Of a stretch of 15,109 nt of DNA, positions 15,067 through 15,109 are shown in pieces. Origin of the DNA: Candidatus Rifleibacteriota bacterium (GTDB lineage Bacteria > Riflebacteria > Ozemobacteria > Ozemobacterales > Ozemobacteraceae); NCBI GenBank assembly GCA_029560455.1, contig JAKQKW010000408.1, positions 1 to 15,109 of the forward strand. Direction: 5' to 3'. The translations under genes and the position numbers were made by a program. The notes beneath the pieces were generated by a model. It had not been told where the DNA came from and did no database searches. It saw nothing but the letters and a program-made list of their open reading frames with translations. Within the stretch, counting starts at the first letter, position 1; every line of letters begins with the position of its first letter.

Positions 15067-15109
15067 CTATTTCTGTAAAAAAATATTACAAGGCCTCCTG
15101 TTCGTGGGC

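Noticed and set aside
15086..15109. Possible C-terminal tail of a further upstream minus-strand gene
   Set aside because: Two frames are open from the edge, one ending at TAA 15086-15088 and another running to a TAA near 15033. Too little sequence is present to choose, so no gene is called.

Overview
The window comes from a bacterium with roughly 50% GC, compact operons, clear Shine-Dalgarno sites and several exported proteins. The signal peptides, periplasmic-type domains and multi-pass inner-membrane proteins fit a Gram-negative or otherwise diderm lineage. Nothing here fixes the phylum, and the large secreted proteins of unknown family suggest a poorly sampled group. There are no tRNA, rRNA, CRISPR or transposase genes. 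No gene-free stretch exceeds about 210 bases.

Left end (1-1948, minus strand): a three-gene run encodes a flippase-like membrane protein of the lysylphosphatidylglycerol-synthase TM family, then LarB, then the first 38 codons of LarC. LarB and LarC build the nickel-pincer nucleotide cofactor of lactate racemase-type enzymes, and their genes overlap by ATGA. A strong hairpin terminator (1988-2025) separates this run from an 817-aa exported or membrane-embedded protein of unknown function (2033-4486, minus). That gene is divergent from an EamA-family metabolite exporter (4695-5606, plus) across a 208-bp intergenic region.

Middle (5600-7465, minus): two tightly coupled genes encode a 172-aa exported protein of unknown family and a secreted HExxH zinc metallopeptidase-like protein with a C-terminal DUF4124-like domain. 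The peptidase gene runs tail-to-tail into the exporter gene, with a 7-bp overlap. A good sigma70-like promoter lies just ahead of the 172-aa gene.

Right end (7614-15043, minus): an operon of a small TPR-like membrane-anchored protein and a giant surface or secreted protein. Read through one frameshift near 13,738, the giant gene encodes about 2,290 aa: signal peptide, jelly-roll-like domain, FN3-like domain, CARDB-like domains, a duplicated three-domain block, eight tandem ~120-aa beta-sandwich modules of which several carry an EF-hand-like acidic loop, and a C-terminal jelly-roll-like domain. The small gene also appears frameshifted, by one extra T in a T7 run inside its signal peptide. Two indels within 1.3 kb of one operon point to sequencing error, a decaying locus or phase variation; the sequence alone cannot separate these. 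The giant repeat protein is the most distinctive object in the window, followed by the peptidase pair and the unknown 817-aa protein.
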